Source of the DNA: an uncultured Pseudoalteromonas sp. | GTDB taxonomy: Bacteria; Pseudomonadota; Gammaproteobacteria; Enterobacterales; Alteromonadaceae | NCBI GenBank assembly: GCA_947493455.1 | Contig: CANLRB010000018.1 | Location: forward strand, 31,459 to 95,458 | Reading direction: 5' to 3' | Length of the DNA stretch: 64,000 nucleotides | In this document: one piece after another, positions 48,398 to 57,941 of the stretch | How positions within the stretch are numbered: the stretch's first letter is position 1 | Layout of the letters: every line of letters starts with the position of its first letter | Translations under genes and position numbers: made by a program | The notes under the pieces: generated by a model | The model's input: the letters and a program-made list of their open reading frames with translations, nothing else | Databases searched by the model: none | What the model was told of the DNA's origin: nothing

Positions 48398-48823
48398 TTG
48401 AATCGTCTGCTTCTTATTCTTAGTTTGATTATTGTTTCTTTTGACTGTTTCGCTTGTAGCTGCAAGGAACTATCTGCGAAAGAATACTTCAAGAGTGCAA
48501 GTAAAGTTATGCACGGTAAAATTATGAAGCTTGAGATAGTGTTCGATGAGGAAAATAGACCATTCCAAAAAATTACACTAGATCATAACTCAATGTTAAA
48601 AGGTTCTTTTTCTAAGGTTATTTATTCAGCTCTCGATGGTAATGCCTGCCATGGCATGACATTTATGCTTGGTAAGGAGTATGTAGTCTTTGCTAATGAA
48701 TCCAATTGGATTACTGGTTTTTGTGGAGGCACTCAAGCAATTTGGCCGAATATGGAGTTTAGCCAAGAATTCCTCAACAAAATTATTAAATTGAGCCCTA
48801 ATCGGGTAGCCGGAGGTATCTAA
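48398..48823 (+). CDS. Small secreted Cys-rich (NTR/TIMP-like) protein, 3' end altered
   Basis: A TTG at 48398 is preceded by AAGGAGAG. The 141-residue protein has a signal peptide (MNRLLLILSLIIVSFDCFAC), then CSCKELSAKEYFKSASKVMHGKIMKLEI, the opening pattern of bacterial NTR-like domains, and a later Cys pair. The last residues (SPNRVAGGI) are read from the inverted repeat and the end of the intron remnant, so the natural C-terminus may have been replaced. Its position between inverted core-like sites suggests a former integron gene cassette. The function is unknown. Confidence 0.65.
   Translation: MNRLLLILSLIIVSFDCFACSCKELSAKEYFKSASKVMHGKIMKLEIVFDEENRPFQKITLDHNSMLKGSFSKVIYSALDGNACHGMTFMLGKEYVVFANESNWITGFCGGTQAIWPNMEFSQEFLNKIIKLSPNRVAGGI
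48791..48801 (-). repeat. Right 11-bp inverted repeat next to the intron remnant
   Basis: TTGAGCCCTAA is the perfect inverse of the copy at 48376-48386. The 3' boundary of the group II intron remnant lies about 3-7 bp to its right. Confidence 0.7.
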
Positions 48824-48880
48824 CCTCCAGCCCCCACACCACCCATCGTGCGGGTCCGCAATGGGCGGTTCACCTCCCGT
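48804..48880 (-). ncRNA. 3' end (domain V-VI region) of a group II intron
   Basis: On the minus strand, GAACCGCCCATTGCGGACCC continues into GCACGATGGGTGGTG and folds as a long hairpin like domain V of class C introns. CTGGAGG and CCTCCGG then pair around TTAGATA as domain VI. The end reads GGCTAC, followed by CCGATTAGG. The boundary is approximate. Confidence 0.6.
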
Positions 48881-49428
48881 AATGTATATTGATCCAAATA
48901 TCTCTTAATGACGCTAAACCTTGTGATGACTAGATAGTCATTGCCTAGCGCAATGTTAATTCCTTTTGTTTTTGAGCTTCGACAAGGCCCCTTGCTGGTG
49001 ATACCACAGGCTATGGCGAGCCGTTCGCTAACACCCAATTTCATTAAACTGCGTACTTTTGTGCGAGGTTTACGCCATTGCCGCCAGTAGCACATCCTTA
49101 TTCTACGGCGGATCCAGTGATCTAGTTCCACTGTTAACTGATATGCATTAGCAATCAGATAGTAGTGGCCCCAGCCGCGCAAATATTGAGTGAGTTTATG
49201 AATTTGTAGGGTCATTGAGATCCCTCTGTTGCGGTTTGTGAGCTCCCTGACGTTTGCTTTAAATTTCTTTAGCGCCTGTCCGTGGATCTGCACTTGACCG
49301 TAGCGGAAGGTAAACCCGAGAAATTTCGAGCCTGATACTGGACCGACCCGACTTTTCGATTCGTTCACTTTGAGCTTTAATCGCTTAGTGATGAACGCAG
49401 TAATTTCCCGTTGGATTACGCTTAGTAA
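48820..49428 (-). pseudogene. Group II intron reverse transcriptase/maturase, 3' remnant
   Basis: The open frame on the minus strand extends up to 49428 and encodes the C-terminal part of a bacterial group II intron protein. The thumb/maturase (GIIM) region shows ITAFITKRLKLKVNESKSR, KFLGFTF, 'LTQYLRGWGHYYLIAN', RRRIRMCYWRQWRKPRTKVR and the final LREVNRPLRTRTMGG. The fingers/palm with the YADD catalytic motif are absent: the frame stops at 49429-49431, just before ATGACACCCAAC of the next element. The remnant should be inactive. The intron class is probably IIC-attC, inferred from the adjacent core-like site. Confidence 0.85.
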
Positions 49429-49514
49429 TTAAATATGACACCCAACCATATTTGATTAGGCGATAATTTAGACTAGGCTTACTTAAAGTTTGTTCCTGTT
49501 ATGGGTTTTTAATT

Positions 49515-50489
49515 ATGGCAACTGCACGCAGTAAACAAGTCAGCTTGGTTGATACTCCTTATTACCACTGTATTTCACGCTGTGTTCGCCGTGCATTTTT
49601 GTGTGGCGAAGATACAGTGACAGGTAAAAGTTATGAACATCGCCGTGAGTGGGTCGAATCCAAGTTATTAGCATTGACAAACGTATTTTGTATTGATGTA
49701 GGTGCATATGCAGTGATGAGCAATCACACACATATTGTGTTGCATGTCGATACTAAAAAAGCGAAACGACTCAATGATAAAGCAATTGTCTTGCGTTGGC
49801 ACAAAGGCTTTAAAGGTACGTTAGTTACCCATAAATTTATACGGGGTGACAAACTTGACTCAGCAGAGCAAGAATCTCTTGAGCTCACAATAAAAGAATA
49901 CAGGAAACGCCTGTATAGTATTAGTTGGTTTATGCGTACGTTAAATGAAAGTATCGCACGCCAAGCGAATAAGGAAGACGGTTGTACAGGTCGGTTCTGG
50001 GAAGGCCGCTTCAAGTCACAGGCACTGCTCGACACGGCAGCGTTGGCAGCTTGCTTAGCCTATGTAGACCTAAACCCAATACGCGCAAAAATGGCAGCAA
50101 CACCCGAATCATCAGACTTCACGAGTGTTAAAAAACGAATTCAGTCAGCAAAAGAGGGTAAACAACCAAAGAAACTCGCTCGTTTTGTTGGCCATCCCAG
50201 AAAGCACATGCCAAAAGGACTGCCTTTTGAACTGCAATCGTACCTAGAACTAGTTGAACTCACAGGGCGCTGCATACGTGAAGATAAACGCGGGTATATA
50301 AGCGACTCCGCGCAACCTATTCTAACGCGATTGAATATTGAGCCTGAAAACTGGTTAAAATTGACCACTAAATTTACAAAGGTTTTTCATGGTGCTGTCG
50401 GCCACTCAGAATCGTTACAATCTTATAAAGAACACCTCGAACTAAAACGAAGGCCGAATCTAGCTAATTGCGAAAAATTACTCGCTTAG
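49515..50489 (+). CDS. Y1 (IS200-like/REP-associated) tyrosine transposase
   Basis: The 324-residue protein starts MATARSKQVSLVDTPYYHCI, and has the HUH motif H71-T-H73 in VMSNHTHIVLHVD and a candidate catalytic Y183 in CLAYVDLNPIRAKMA, the usual signature of the TnpA_REP/RAYT group. 'DGCTGRFWEGRFKSQAL' is also typical. These enzymes act on single-stranded DNA at hairpin or REP sequences. The reading frame is intact. It stands within inverted repeats of about 12-16 bp. Such proteins are frequent in Pseudoalteromonas and Shewanella genomes. Confidence 0.9.
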   Translation: MATARSKQVSLVDTPYYHCISRCVRRAFLCGEDTVTGKSYEHRREWVESKLLALTNVFCIDVGAYAVMSNHTHIVLHVDTKKAKRLNDKAIVLRWHKGFKGTLVTHKFIRGDKLDSAEQESLELTIKEYRKRLYSISWFMRTLNESIARQANKEDGCTGRFWEGRFKSQALLDTAALAACLAYVDLNPIRAKMAATPESSDFTSVKKRIQSAKEGKQPKKLARFVGHPRKHMPKGLPFELQSYLELVELTGRCIREDKRGYISDSAQPILTRLNIEPENWLKLTTKFTKVFHGAVGHSESLQSYKEHLELKRRPNLANCEKLLA

Positions 50490-50751
50490 TTAATCTGTAC
50501 CCTACAAAATCTTCGCACACCACTTAGCGTGGTTTTCTTATGCGTTCAAACTTACTTTACCAATTGATATTAAGTTAAAGCTGTTATTAAGTTCGATAAG
50601 TCATGCTTCAAATAACAACTCGGTCATAATCTCGATTAAATACTGATATTCCATTGTTTTTTTTAGCTTAACCGGATAATTTATAAGAGGGTTTCATCAA
50701 TAATTTTTAGAGAATAATTAAGTATTATAGTTAACTTTTGGATGGCAAAGT
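50490..50751. other. Non-coding stretch after the transposase
   Basis: No gene is seen. ACCAC-TTAGC-GTGGT followed by TTTCTT (about 50519-50540) may be a terminator of the transposase gene. Confidence 0.45.
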
Positions 50752-50821
50752 ATTTCACTTTATAGTTGGGTGTCATCAATGATATCATTTCACTTTATAG
50801 TTGGGTGTCATCAATGATATC
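50752..50821 (+). repeat. Perfect 35-bp tandem duplication
   Basis: Positions 50752-50786 and 50787-50821 are identical (each starting ATTTCACTTTATAG). Each copy contains GTTGGGTGTCAT, the inverse of the left boundary of the transposase segment. Confidence 0.95.
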
Positions 50822-51183
50822 AATCTGTATCGGCTACTACATTGGATATGACAAGCTATTCCAAATCAACGGACTTTGCTCAAGTTACAGGCGTTGAAGC
50901 AACCCAAAGTGCGAATGGAAGTTGGTGTTTTTCTACTTCAGTATTACACAACGACCAAGGGTGGGAACATTATGTAAATGGCTGGGAGGTTATTGATTTG
51001 GAAGGTAATCAACTGGGATTTCGTAAACTCCATCATCCGCACGACAATGAGCAACCATTTACACGCAGCCAATGCAATATTCATGTCCCGCCAGAAATTA
51101 CTCAAGTAATCGTCCGTGCTAAATGCAATAAACATGGCTTTGGTGGAAAAACAATCAAGGTTTCGCTCTCAAAAACGAAATAA
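50822..51183 (+). pseudogene. Secreted hypothetical protein lacking its signal-peptide start
   Basis: The open frame reads ...SVSATTLDMTSYSKSTDFAQ; SVSA looks like the end of a signal peptide with cleavage after Ala, but a TGA lies in frame just upstream inside the 35-bp duplication. The first usable starts are TTG at 50842 and ATG at 50848, giving about 111-113 residues without a signal. The body (GWEHYVNGWEVIDLEGNQLG, then 'HHPHDNEQPFTRS' and CNKHGFGGKTIKV) resembles small secreted proteins of Alteromonadales. I read it as 5'-truncated by the mobile segment. The alternative is a functional cytoplasmic protein started at 50848. Confidence 0.65.
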
Positions 51184-51285
51184 CCCATATTCAAAAAAAT
51201 TGTTATCAGAATAATAAGTTACGTCTGACAAATTGACAAAAAAAGCATACGTTTGATTAACCTGCAAACAGATGACACAAACAAC

Positions 51286-52698
51286 TTAATTTGTCTGTGT
51301 TTCGTTCTTTGTACTAAATAACAAGCATAAAGTAAGCGCCATAATAAACGGCACAACTCGTTCTAACACATCGCCCGGTAATGGCGGCAACCAGTGAAAA
51401 ACAACGGTACTGGTAAATCCGAGTAAAATACTCATAAATATAATTTTGGGTGGTATGGTTCGTTTCATTAGCAATACGATTAACACGGGACCAAATGCGG
51501 CACCTAACGCATTCCAAGCAAATAAAACTCTTGAGAAAATATCTTTTGGCGCATAAATAGCAAGCAGCATTGAAACAAGGCACATTACCGCCACAGTGAT
51601 GCGGGCACTGGTTAATGTTTTTGCTTGTTTTTTCGATGGTAAATCGTATGAAATAGCGCCAGCTGCGACTAACAATTGGCTATCTGCCGTTGACATAATT
51701 GCTGAAAGAGTGGCTGCAACAACAATACCGGCAATTGCCGACGGTAATAGTTGCTGCGCGAGCGTTATGAGCGCTTGCTCGCCGTTAACCGCAGTGGATA
51801 ACAATACCTTGGCGCTCCACCCAACCAACAACATACTAATAAAAATGACAACAGACCAGCCGATACCAATGTAAGCACCTTGTTTTACCGATTTTTCATC
51901 TTTAATTGCCATTAAGCGGTTTACCACATGAGGTTGCCCTGGGTTACCAATCCCAATACCTGCCGTGCCTAACAAGAAAGCGAGTATGTACATACCGCTA
52001 TAATCACCAAACCAACGCATTTGACTTACAGTGTAGGTCTCATGCATTTGTTGCCAAAGTGGTTCTGCGCCACCAACTGTATACAGGGCGACGCTTGGTA
52101 GTAAAATGGCTGTTGCGATCATAATCACGCCTTGCACTGTATCGGTTACACTCACAGCCCAAAATCCACCGAGTAAGGTATAAATTAAAATAATTGCGGT
52201 ACCCAGAGCAATACTCAAATTTATATCCATATCGAATGTTGCGGCAAACATATTTCCAGCGGCTTGAAATTGTGCAGCGATATAAAAAACAAAGGAAAAA
52301 ACAATGCAAAACGTTGATAACAAAATAATACGGTGTTTGTAATGCACAGTATCACTTGCAATAAATTCGGTCACCGTGACACTTTGTTTTTGATGGCCTT
52401 GCTTTTGAATTCGTGGTGCAAGCCATAGCCAATTAAACGAATAGCCGAGTACCACAGCAGGCACTATCCAAATTGCTTGCAAACCTATCACATAGGCTGC
52501 ACCACTCATGCCAAGCAGTGACCAGGCGGATGAAGCACTGGCTGCAGCACTAATCGCCGCAACCCAAGGGCCCAATGTTCTGCCGCCAATAAAATAGTCA
52601 TCACTCGTTTGATTTTTTTTATTACTCCATATGCCAATCCCAATCAGGAGTATTTTGTAAACAACTAGGGTAATAAGTACTGAGGTTGTGTAATCCAT
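51286..52698 (-). CDS. Sodium:solute symporter, PutP-like
   Basis: The 470-residue inner-membrane protein has about 13 hydrophobic segments and the SSS-family pattern: DDYFIGGRTLGPWVAAISA, SASSAWSLLGMSGAAY, GIGNPGQPHVVNRLMAIKD and AATLSAIMSTADSQLLVAAG with the conserved Na+-site Ser/Thr. PutP (proline) is the nearest well-known member, but other substrates are possible. There is no proline catabolism gene next to it. Confidence 0.9.
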   Translation of the reverse strand: MDYTTSVLITLVVYKILLIGIGIWSNKKNQTSDDYFIGGRTLGPWVAAISAAASASSAWSLLGMSGAAYVIGLQAIWIVPAVVLGYSFNWLWLAPRIQKQGHQKQSVTVTEFIASDTVHYKHRIILLSTFCIVFSFVFYIAAQFQAAGNMFAATFDMDINLSIALGTAIILIYTLLGGFWAVSVTDTVQGVIMIATAILLPSVALYTVGGAEPLWQQMHETYTVSQMRWFGDYSGMYILAFLLGTAGIGIGNPGQPHVVNRLMAIKDEKSVKQGAYIGIGWSVVIFISMLLVGWSAKVLLSTAVNGEQALITLAQQLLPSAIAGIVVAATLSAIMSTADSQLLVAAGAISYDLPSKKQAKTLTSARITVAVMCLVSMLLAIYAPKDIFSRVLFAWNALGAAFGPVLIVLLMKRTIPPKIIFMSILLGFTSTVVFHWLPPLPGDVLERVVPFIMALTLCLLFSTKNETQTN

Positions 52699-53001
52699 AA
52701 CGCCTGCTTATTGTTTTTGTTTAGTTTTATCATATATGCACATATGTTGAATAGCTCAAATTTTTAACTACCTAGTTGTTGAAGTAAATGGCGATAAAAA
52801 TATGTGTAGAAAATCGTTTTGCAAGCTCTGTGATGATAGGTCTATTTATTAGGATTATACTGATGAGCATTCAACTTGACTGGTAATAAATGACTTTATC
52901 TTAATAATTGTAGTTAACTTAAATATTTACTCTATAAGTGATTTACGTTAAAAGTAAATATCTATACATAATCAATACGAATACTAGAGAGTTTTGTAAG
53001 T
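52699..53001. other. Intergenic region upstream of the zinc-ribbon gene
   Basis: No gene is seen. ATATTTACT (52923-52931) and AGTAAATAT (52953-52961) form a 9-bp inverted repeat with a 21-bp gap, 40-80 bp before the next start. Confidence 0.4.
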
Positions 53002-53502
53002 ATGCAGTGCCCAAGAACTGGTGAAGAATTAAAGAAAGTCAAAGTCGGCGGGGTTGAAGTATATGTTTCGCAGGCCTGCGGCGGCGTATTTTTAGATAGT
53101 CAAAGCATCGTATTATTTAGACGTGGCGATAGCAAACGAGGCAACGCATTAGCAAAACATATAAGCCAGTTTAACTCGTATTTGTTGGACGAAGACACAC
53201 GGATTGACTGTCCGAAATGTAACAATGTAGTGATGATGCGCCGTTACTATAGTCCACTAAAAGTGATTGAAATTGACGAATGCCCAATGTGCGCCGGAAT
53301 TTGGTTAGATACTGGTGAATTGGAAAAAATTCAAAATATTGAAGCATCTGAAATTGAATTGGCGCGCGCTAAGAATGAAATGCGAAATCAGTCTCGCAGT
53401 AACAACCACGGTTGCTGCAATAAACAAGCTAAAGGCAAGCAGGTAAATTACGACAACTACCTAGATCACGTATTTGAATTAATTTCCTCTATTTTTGAAT
53501 AA
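53002..53502 (+). CDS. zf-TFIIB zinc-ribbon protein
   Basis: The 166-residue protein has two zf-TFIIB-like modules. The second is complete: CPKCNNVVMMRRYYSPLKVI then ECPMCAGIWLDTGELEKIQ (residues about 73-110). The first has CPRTGEELKKVKVGGVEVYV and then ACGGVFLD, so one Cys of each pair is replaced and metal binding there is doubtful. A short Cys-containing linker (NNHGCCNK) precedes a helical C-terminus. Proteins with such ribbons are common; their role is unknown. SD is poor (AGAGAG). Confidence 0.85.
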   Translation: MQCPRTGEELKKVKVGGVEVYVSQACGGVFLDSQSIVLFRRGDSKRGNALAKHISQFNSYLLDEDTRIDCPKCNNVVMMRRYYSPLKVIEIDECPMCAGIWLDTGELEKIQNIEASEIELARAKNEMRNQSRSNNHGCCNKQAKGKQVNYDNYLDHVFELISSIFE

Positions 53503-53846
53503 CGTTCGGCGTTAATTTGGCGCGATATCATTGATTAAATGTCGTTTACGTTTGACAATTTTAAGCGCCGTCTATGTAAGCTCCGCGAATTCGTTTGACG
53601 CCTTGTTACTGAATGCCATGCATCCAACCAAGCCAGAGCCAATGAAAGCGATATTTGCGAAATTTGTCAATTGTTTAACGGGTTTGTTTGCGAACTTAAA
53701 ATCCGATGTTTAAAGTGAGCCTTCATACATGATAACATCGAGTTTCCACTCTGATTGTTGTCATCAAGTGACGCGCTACTTATTGCGAACATAGTTTATT
53801 AGTAAGAACGCGCATTGCGGTCAATGCACGGTCTTAGCATGCAAAG
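53503..53846. other. Intergenic region without a supported gene
   Basis: A 60-codon plus-strand frame (53531-53713) has no SD, an unusual start and no recognisable motif, so it is not called. A small hairpin (GCATTG-CGGT-CAATGC, about 53811-53826) lies past the chemoreceptor stop. Confidence 0.5.
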
Positions 53847-56800
53847 TCAAAATTCTTCCCACTCTTCTTGTGCAACTGTATATGTTTGAGCAGGGATAGG
53901 CTGTTCCTTGCTAGTGACCGATTTGCCATTCAGTTGTTTTGGCACTTGTTTTACCAATTCAATATTTAAGTTAGGTATCGCTGCACTCAATGTGTTTGGT
54001 CGATGCGTTGATATGTTAAAAAAGGCCAAAGATTGGCTCATTCCCGACACTTGTTCAACAATTGACTCGCTTGCTGCTGCGGCCTGTTCTACTAACGCAG
54101 CGTTTTGCTGGGTCATTTCGTCCATTTGCATTATGGCTTTATTGACTTGCTCAATCCCCGAGCGCTGTTCTTGTGACGCTGTTGTAATACCCTCAACAAC
54201 ACGATTCACTTTTTCAACGGCTGCGATAATTTCCTTTAAAGTCTCACCAGATTGATCAACCAAACGAGACCCTTCTTCTACCTTGCTTACGCTATCTCGA
54301 ATTAATTCTTTGATTTCTTTTGCTGCTCCCGCGCTGCGCTGTGCTAAGTTACGAACTTCGCCTGCGACGACGGCAAATCCTCTGCCTTGTTCGCCAGCGC
54401 GCGCAGCTTCGACTGCCGCATTGAGTGCTAGCAGGTTGGTTTGAAATGCAATTTCATCAATCACGCCGATGATGTCGCTAATTTTCTTACTCGCCTGATT
54501 AATTTCAGTCATACTCGCAACGGCTGATTCGACAACTTGGCCGCCATTTTCGGCTTTTTGTTTTGCTTCAAGAGATAGTGTATTGGCTGACTTTGCGTTG
54601 TCTGCATTTTGCGCAACGGTTGTGGTCATTTCATCCATGCTCGATGCTGTTTCCTCTAGCGACGCAGCTTGCTCTTCTGTTCTTTGGCTTAAGTCACTGT
54701 TTCCTTGTGCAATTTCATTACTTCCCGAGGACACTAAATTAGCTCTTTTAGTGATACTTGTGAGGGTTTCGTTGAGTTTGTGCACTGTGGTGTTTACTGC
54801 GTCTTTTAAAGCTTGAAACTCTGTTTCTAATGGTACTTCTATTGCGCGCGTTAAGTTTCCTTTGGCAAGTTCTATTAAGACCGATGAGACTTCATTAACT
54901 GCCACTTTTCGTGGTGTCACGTCAGTTGCAAATTTGACAACTTTAAACGGCAGACCGTTGGCATCTAGAATCGGATTATATGACGCTTGAATCCATACTT
55001 CGCTGCCACCTTTTGCTATTCGTTTGTACTCACCAGCTTCAAATTCACCGAGGTTTAGCTTATGCCAAAAAGCTTTGTATTCAGAGCTTCCTTTAAGCTC
55101 GTTTGGTGCGAATATACTGTGATGTTGGCCGATTATTTCGTTTAACTGATAGCCCATCGTTTGGAGAAAATTATCATTGGCTGTAATAATGGTGCCATCC
55201 ATATTAAATTCGATTACAGCTTGTGCTTTACTAATCGCATCGATTTGGCCTTCAAAGTTCGCATTGGCACGTTTTTGTTGTGTAATGTCGGTAGCAAACT
55301 TAACTACTTTATACGGTTTTCCATTTGCATCGAGGATAGGGTTATAGGAAGCCTGTATCCAAATCTCACGACCGCCTTTAGCGATACGCTTATATTCACC
55401 AGTTTCAAATTCACCGCGATTGAGTTTTTGCCAAAATGCAGTGTACTCACTACTGTTTTTGAGTTCTTCAGGTGCAAACATGCTATGGTGCTGCCCTTGA
55501 ATCTCTTGTAACGCGTAGCCAAGCGTGTTTAAAAAGTTGTCGTTGGCGGTAATGATGGTGCCATCTAAGTTAAATTCAATCACCGCTTGCGCTTTACTTA
55601 TAGCGTTGATTTGACCTTCAAAATTGGCATTGGCACGTTTTTGTTGTGTAATGTCTGTAGCAAATTTAACCACTTTGTATGGTTTACCACTGGCATCCAT
55701 AATTGGGTTATAGGAAGCTTGAATCCAGATCTCACGACCGTCTTTTGCAATACGTTTGAATTCACCGGCTTCAAATTCACCCCGATTGAGTTTTTGCCAA
55801 AAAACATCATACTCGGCGCTGTTTCTAAGCTCCTCTGGCGCAAACATGCGATGATGCTGCCCTTGAATCTCCGAAAGTGTATAGCCAAGTGCGTTTAAAA
55901 AGTTATCGTTGGCGGTAATGATGATGCCGTCTAAGTCAAACTCGATAACCGCTTGTGCTTTGCTAATGGCGTCAATTTGGCCTTCAAAATTAGCATTCGC
56001 GCGCTTTTGTTCGGTTATGTCGGTGGCAAATTTTACCACTTTATATGGTTTTCCACTGGCATCGAAAATTGGGTTGTATGAGGCGTTAATCCATAATTCT
56101 TCACCGCCTTTTTTTATTCTTTTATACTCGCCGGCCTCAAATTCACCGCGATTAAGCTTTTGCCAAAATTGAGTATATTCCTGACTATTTTTAAGTTCTT
56201 GTGACACAAATAAACTGTGGTGGTGTCCTTTTATTTCATCTAGCGTGTAGCCAGTTGCAGCTAAAAAGTTGTCATTGGCGGTAATAATGGTGCCATCTAA
56301 CTCGAATTCAATGACAGCTTGGGCTTTACTTATGGCTGCAATTTGCCCTTCAAAATTTGCATGGTTCTGTTTTTGCTCCGTAATATCGGTGGCAAACTTG
56401 ATAACTTTATATGGCTGACCATTGAGGTCAAAAATAGGGTTATAGGATGCTTGAATCCAAATTTCTTGACCATTTTTGGCAATTCGTTTGTATTCGCCAG
56501 CCTCAAATTCACCGCGATTGAGTTTTTGCCAAAACGCGATATATTCTGTGCTATTTTTTAACTCATTTGGGGCAAAAAGTGAGTGGTGCTGACCTTTTAT
56601 TTCGTCCAGCGTGTAGCCCGTTGCTTGCAAAAAGTTCTCGTTCGCTTTAACAATCGTGCCATCCATATTGAATTCAATGACAGCCTGAGCTTTACTAATG
56701 GCATCAATTTGTCCTTCAAAGTAGGCGTTTGAGAGTTTTTGTGCAGTAATGTCAGTGGCAAACTTGACCACTTTATAGGGTTTGCCACTGAGGTCGTAAA

Positions 56801-57881
56801 TCGGATTATAAGACGCCTGTATCCATATTTCGCGTCCACCTTTAGCAATGCGTTTGTATTCGCCAGCCTCAAATTCACCCCGATTGAGCTTTTGCCAAAA
56901 AGCGATATATTCAGCACTGTTTTTGAGTTCGTCTGGTGCAAATAATGAGTGATGCTGACCTTTTATTTCTGCAAGGGTATAGCCCATGGCTGATAAAAAG
57001 TTATCGTTAGCCGAAATAATGGTGCCGTCTAACTCAAATTCAATCACTGCTTGTGCCTTGTTGATTGCATTTATTTGTCCAGAAAAGTTAGCATCAGCGA
57101 GTTTTTGCGAAGTAATGTCAGTGGCAAACTTGACCACTTTATAAGGGTTTCCATTTAGGTCAAAAATAGGGTTGTAGGTCGCTTGAATCCAAATTTCGTT
57201 TCCGCCTTTTGTGATGCGTTTATACTCTCCGGCTTGAAATTTACCTAAGTTGAGTTGATGCCAAAAATTACGATATTGCTCACTATTTTTAATATCGCTT
57301 GGAACAAAAACCGAGTGATGCAGGCCCTTTATTTCATTTAACGTATATCCAGTTGTATTTAAAAAGTTATCGTTGGCACAAAGCACGGTACCATCCATAT
57401 TAAATTCGATAACCGCTTGTGCTTTATTTATTGCATCAATTTGCCCTTTAAAATTCGCGTCTGCTAATTTTTGTTCGGTGATATCGGTCGCGAATTTGAC
57501 AACTTTATATGGATGGCCACTTTTGTCTAAAATAGGGTTATATGTAGCCTGTATCCACACTTCGCGATTATTTTTAGCAATCCGCTTAAATTCCCCTTGT
57601 TTGAAATTGCCTCGTTTTAACTGCTCCCAAAAATTGCGGTACTCTTGGCTATCACTTATTTCCTTCGGCACAAATAGGTGATGATGTTGACCAACAATTT
57701 CATCTAGTTGGTAACCCATCGCAGCTAAGAAATTATCGTTTGCAGTGAGTATGATACCGTCTAAATCAAATTCGATGACTGCTTGTGATGCATCTAGCGC
57801 TTTCAGTTTCGCTAGGTATTCATTTTTTTGATTTTCAATCACAGTTTGTTGGTTACGTTTTGAATTCAAAATCCATTTCAT
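53847..57881 (-). CDS. Soluble chemoreceptor with eight tandem PAS domains
   Basis: I start at 57881 ([20 protein letters not shown]), which follows AAGGAAG; an in-frame start at 57941 adds 20 residues without an SD. The 1344 residues have no membrane segment. Eight PAS domains of about 122 residues (about 30-1010) are strikingly alike, each with AVIEF..DG.I..AN.NFL, a HH[SRH] pair, and '[11 protein letters not shown]' at its end. A HAMP-like linker and an MCP signalling domain (tip [20 protein letters not shown]) follow. The last five residues, EWEEF, fit the xWxxF CheR-docking pentapeptide. Two-PAS relatives such as BdlA affect biofilm dispersal. No che genes are adjacent. Confidence 0.93.
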   Translation of the reverse strand: MKWILNSKRNQQTVIENQKNEYLAKLKALDASQAVIEFDLDGIILTANDNFLAAMGYQLDEIVGQHHHLFVPKEISDSQEYRNFWEQLKRGNFKQGEFKRIAKNNREVWIQATYNPILDKSGHPYKVVKFATDITEQKLADANFKGQIDAINKAQAVIEFNMDGTVLCANDNFLNTTGYTLNEIKGLHHSVFVPSDIKNSEQYRNFWHQLNLGKFQAGEYKRITKGGNEIWIQATYNPIFDLNGNPYKVVKFATDITSQKLADANFSGQINAINKAQAVIEFELDGTIISANDNFLSAMGYTLAEIKGQHHSLFAPDELKNSAEYIAFWQKLNRGEFEAGEYKRIAKGGREIWIQASYNPIYDLSGKPYKVVKFATDITAQKLSNAYFEGQIDAISKAQAVIEFNMDGTIVKANENFLQATGYTLDEIKGQHHSLFAPNELKNSTEYIAFWQKLNRGEFEAGEYKRIAKNGQEIWIQASYNPIFDLNGQPYKVIKFATDITEQKQNHANFEGQIAAISKAQAVIEFELDGTIITANDNFLAATGYTLDEIKGHHHSLFVSQELKNSQEYTQFWQKLNRGEFEAGEYKRIKKGGEELWINASYNPIFDASGKPYKVVKFATDITEQKRANANFEGQIDAISKAQAVIEFDLDGIIITANDNFLNALGYTLSEIQGQHHRMFAPEELRNSAEYDVFWQKLNRGEFEAGEFKRIAKDGREIWIQASYNPIMDASGKPYKVVKFATDITQQKRANANFEGQINAISKAQAVIEFNLDGTIITANDNFLNTLGYALQEIQGQHHSMFAPEELKNSSEYTAFWQKLNRGEFETGEYKRIAKGGREIWIQASYNPILDANGKPYKVVKFATDITQQKRANANFEGQIDAISKAQAVIEFNMDGTIITANDNFLQTMGYQLNEIIGQHHSIFAPNELKGSSEYKAFWHKLNLGEFEAGEYKRIAKGGSEVWIQASYNPILDANGLPFKVVKFATDVTPRKVAVNEVSSVLIELAKGNLTRAIEVPLETEFQALKDAVNTTVHKLNETLTSITKRANLVSSGSNEIAQGNSDLSQRTEEQAASLEETASSMDEMTTTVAQNADNAKSANTLSLEAKQKAENGGQVVESAVASMTEINQASKKISDIIGVIDEIAFQTNLLALNAAVEAARAGEQGRGFAVVAGEVRNLAQRSAGAAKEIKELIRDSVSKVEEGSRLVDQSGETLKEIIAAVEKVNRVVEGITTASQEQRSGIEQVNKAIMQMDEMTQQNAALVEQAAAASESIVEQVSGMSQSLAFFNISTHRPNTLSAAIPNLNIELVKQVPKQLNGKSVTSKEQPIPAQTYTVAQEEWEEF
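54912..57810 (-). repeat. 366-bp tandem repeats encoding eight PAS domains
   Basis: Eight in-frame units of about 366 bp lie inside the chemoreceptor gene. Units 3 to 8 are most alike, with long shared peptides such as [20 protein letters not shown]. Boundaries are approximate. Confidence 0.85.
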
Positions 57882-57941
57882 TGTTTGCTTCCTTTTTTGA
57901 TTTAAGAGGCGATTAGACTGCTGGATTAAAAATGTTGCCAA

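Larger units (their letters stand above)
49434..50821 (+). mobile_element. HUH-transposase segment bounded by inverted repeats
   Basis: ATGACACCCAAC (49434-49445) is inverted as GTTGGGTGTCAT at 50765-50776 and again at 50800-50811; the match extends to 16 bp with one mismatch. One Y1 transposase gene lies between. The left end cuts the intron reverse transcriptase, the right end cuts a secreted-protein gene. The true element ends are not proven. Confidence 0.6.

Noticed and set aside
47757-50841. A complete integron or genomic island with integrase
   Set aside because: No integrase gene and no second cassette are visible; only remnants are present.
53531-53713. A 60-residue plus-strand gene
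   Set aside because: Non-ATG start, no SD, no motif and no conserved-looking composition.
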